A stretch of 5,980 nt of DNA from Acidobacteriota bacterium (lineage in GTDB: Bacteria; Acidobacteriota; Terriglobia; Terriglobales; Acidobacteriaceae): positions 4,861 to 10,840 of the forward strand of contig QIAS01000408.1 in the NCBI GenBank assembly GCA_003225615.1, in the 5' to 3' direction. The first letter of the stretch is position 1, and the number at the start of each line of letters is the position of its first letter. Below the pieces are notes generated by a model, which was not told the DNA's origin, ran no database searches, and saw only the letters and a program-made list of their open reading frames with translations. Shown here in pieces: positions 5,485 through 5,980 of this stretch. The translations under genes and the position numbers were made by a program.

Positions 5485-5980
5485 CTAAAGAACTTCCACT
5501 TTCGCGTTCTTCTGCAGCCTCTTATTCAGCTCCGCACGCAATTGCTCATACTTCTGCTTCTGCAGGTCGCTCCGCAGTTGTTGCTTTATCGCCTCGAGCC
5601 GGGTTTTCCCGGCGGCAACATGGACATTCAACCGGAACAAGGTGTAATTGTTGCCCGCCACGATCATGTCGCTGACCTCACCGGGCTTCAGCGCATGCGC
5701 CGCTTTGACGATCTCGGGGGGCAACTTAGCCAGCTCTACCAATTTGTGATCGCCCATGTTCACGCGGTAGTCATCATCGGAAACCTTCTCGGCCAACAGC
5801 CCGAATTCCTGATAACTCTTGGTCGCTTTCGCCTGGCGCAGCACTTCTTGCGCCCGGGCTTGAGCTTCCTTCAATACTTCCGGACTGGCGTTTCTGGGCG
5901 GCAGGATGGAAATCGACTGGATCGCAAACGCCTCCGGGTGCTCAAACTTCGACGGATTCTTGTCGTAGAACGCCTGCAGT
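5485..5980 (-). CDS. parvulin/SurA-like peptidyl-prolyl isomerase or chaperone (partial, N-terminus beyond window)
   Basis: The last 164 residues are visible and the frame stays open to the window edge; the TTG at 5872-5874 is an internal Leu, not a start. The fragment begins LQAFYDKNPSKFEHPEAFAI, a typical lead-in to a PpiC domain. It then follows the parvulin order: strand (AIQSISIL), helix with A-x-x-VL-x-x-A (YQEFGLLAEKVSDD), a degenerate glycine loop (NMGDHK), LPPEIVKAAHALKPGEVSD, and a final strand (NYTLFRL). The tail (about the last 50 residues) is a charged Lys/Gln/Glu helix. Both histidines conserved in active parvulins appear replaced, by Ser in the SISIL strand and by Thr in NYTLFRL, so it may act as a chaperone only. 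SurA-like proteins escort outer-membrane barrels across the periplasm, which fits its place 27 bases before the barrel gene. The signal peptide and N-terminal chaperone region cannot be seen. Confidence 0.85.
   Translation of the reverse strand, partial: LQAFYDKNPSKFEHPEAFAIQSISILPPRNASPEVLKEAQARAQEVLRQAKATKSYQEFGLLAEKVSDDDYRVNMGDHKLVELAKLPPEIVKAAHALKPGEVSDMIVAGNNYTLFRLNVHVAAGKTRLEAIKQQLRSDLQKQKYEQLRAELNKRLQKNAKVEVL

Noticed and set aside
5458..5487. Isomerase and barrel frames are the same, separated only by one TAG with no other stop, so a read-through fusion is conceivable
   Set aside because: The barrel has its own signal peptide and a plausible GTG start with GGATGG upstream; a fusion would bury the signal peptide. 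Coincidence of frame is the simpler explanation.

Overview
All five genes in this window lie on the minus strand, so transcription runs from high to low coordinates. In that order they are: the C-terminal part of a parvulin-type peptidyl-prolyl isomerase (5485-5980, start outside the window), a cysteine-free outer-membrane beta-barrel (3619-5457), a secreted NHL-repeat beta-propeller (2549-3637), a secreted multiheme c-type cytochrome with 12 probable heme sites (573-2552), and, after a 138-base gap, a membrane-anchored TPR protein (1-434, C-terminus outside the window). The moderately GC-rich DNA, Gram-negative envelope proteins and this gene combination suggest a soil or sediment Acidobacteriota or a similar metal- or redox-cycling Gram-negative. 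That assignment is inference: no marker gene is present.

The first four genes look like one tightly packed operon. The gap between isomerase and barrel is 27 bases. The barrel and NHL genes overlap by 19 bases. The NHL and cytochrome genes share a 4-base GTGA overlap, with a perfect AGGAGG placed in the last NHL codons. A consistent reading is an outer-membrane electron conduit: the parvulin-like chaperone helps the barrel fold, the barrel forms a pore, the cytochrome supplies the heme wire in or beside it, and the propeller is a scaffold or docking partner. Electron transfer across the outer membrane is inferred from gene content, not shown. The details do not match the Shewanella MtrCAB pattern: there is one cytochrome rather than two, it has no lipobox, and an NHL propeller is part of the set.

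The TPR gene appears to have its own promoter in the 435-572 gap. Two CRP-family operator-like palindromes (508-523 and 530-545) are spaced 22 bp centre to centre. The inner one sits about 42 bp upstream of the start site predicted from a CATAAT -10 element (480-485) that lacks a recognisable -35. This is the architecture of a class II CRP/FNR-activated promoter.

The most unusual protein feature is the twelfth heme site of the cytochrome, which reads CX3CH instead of CXXCH. All 24 cysteines of the mature protein fall in the twelve motifs. The isomerase fragment appears to have lost both conserved parvulin histidines. No RNA genes, mobile elements, CRISPR arrays or convincing terminators were found.
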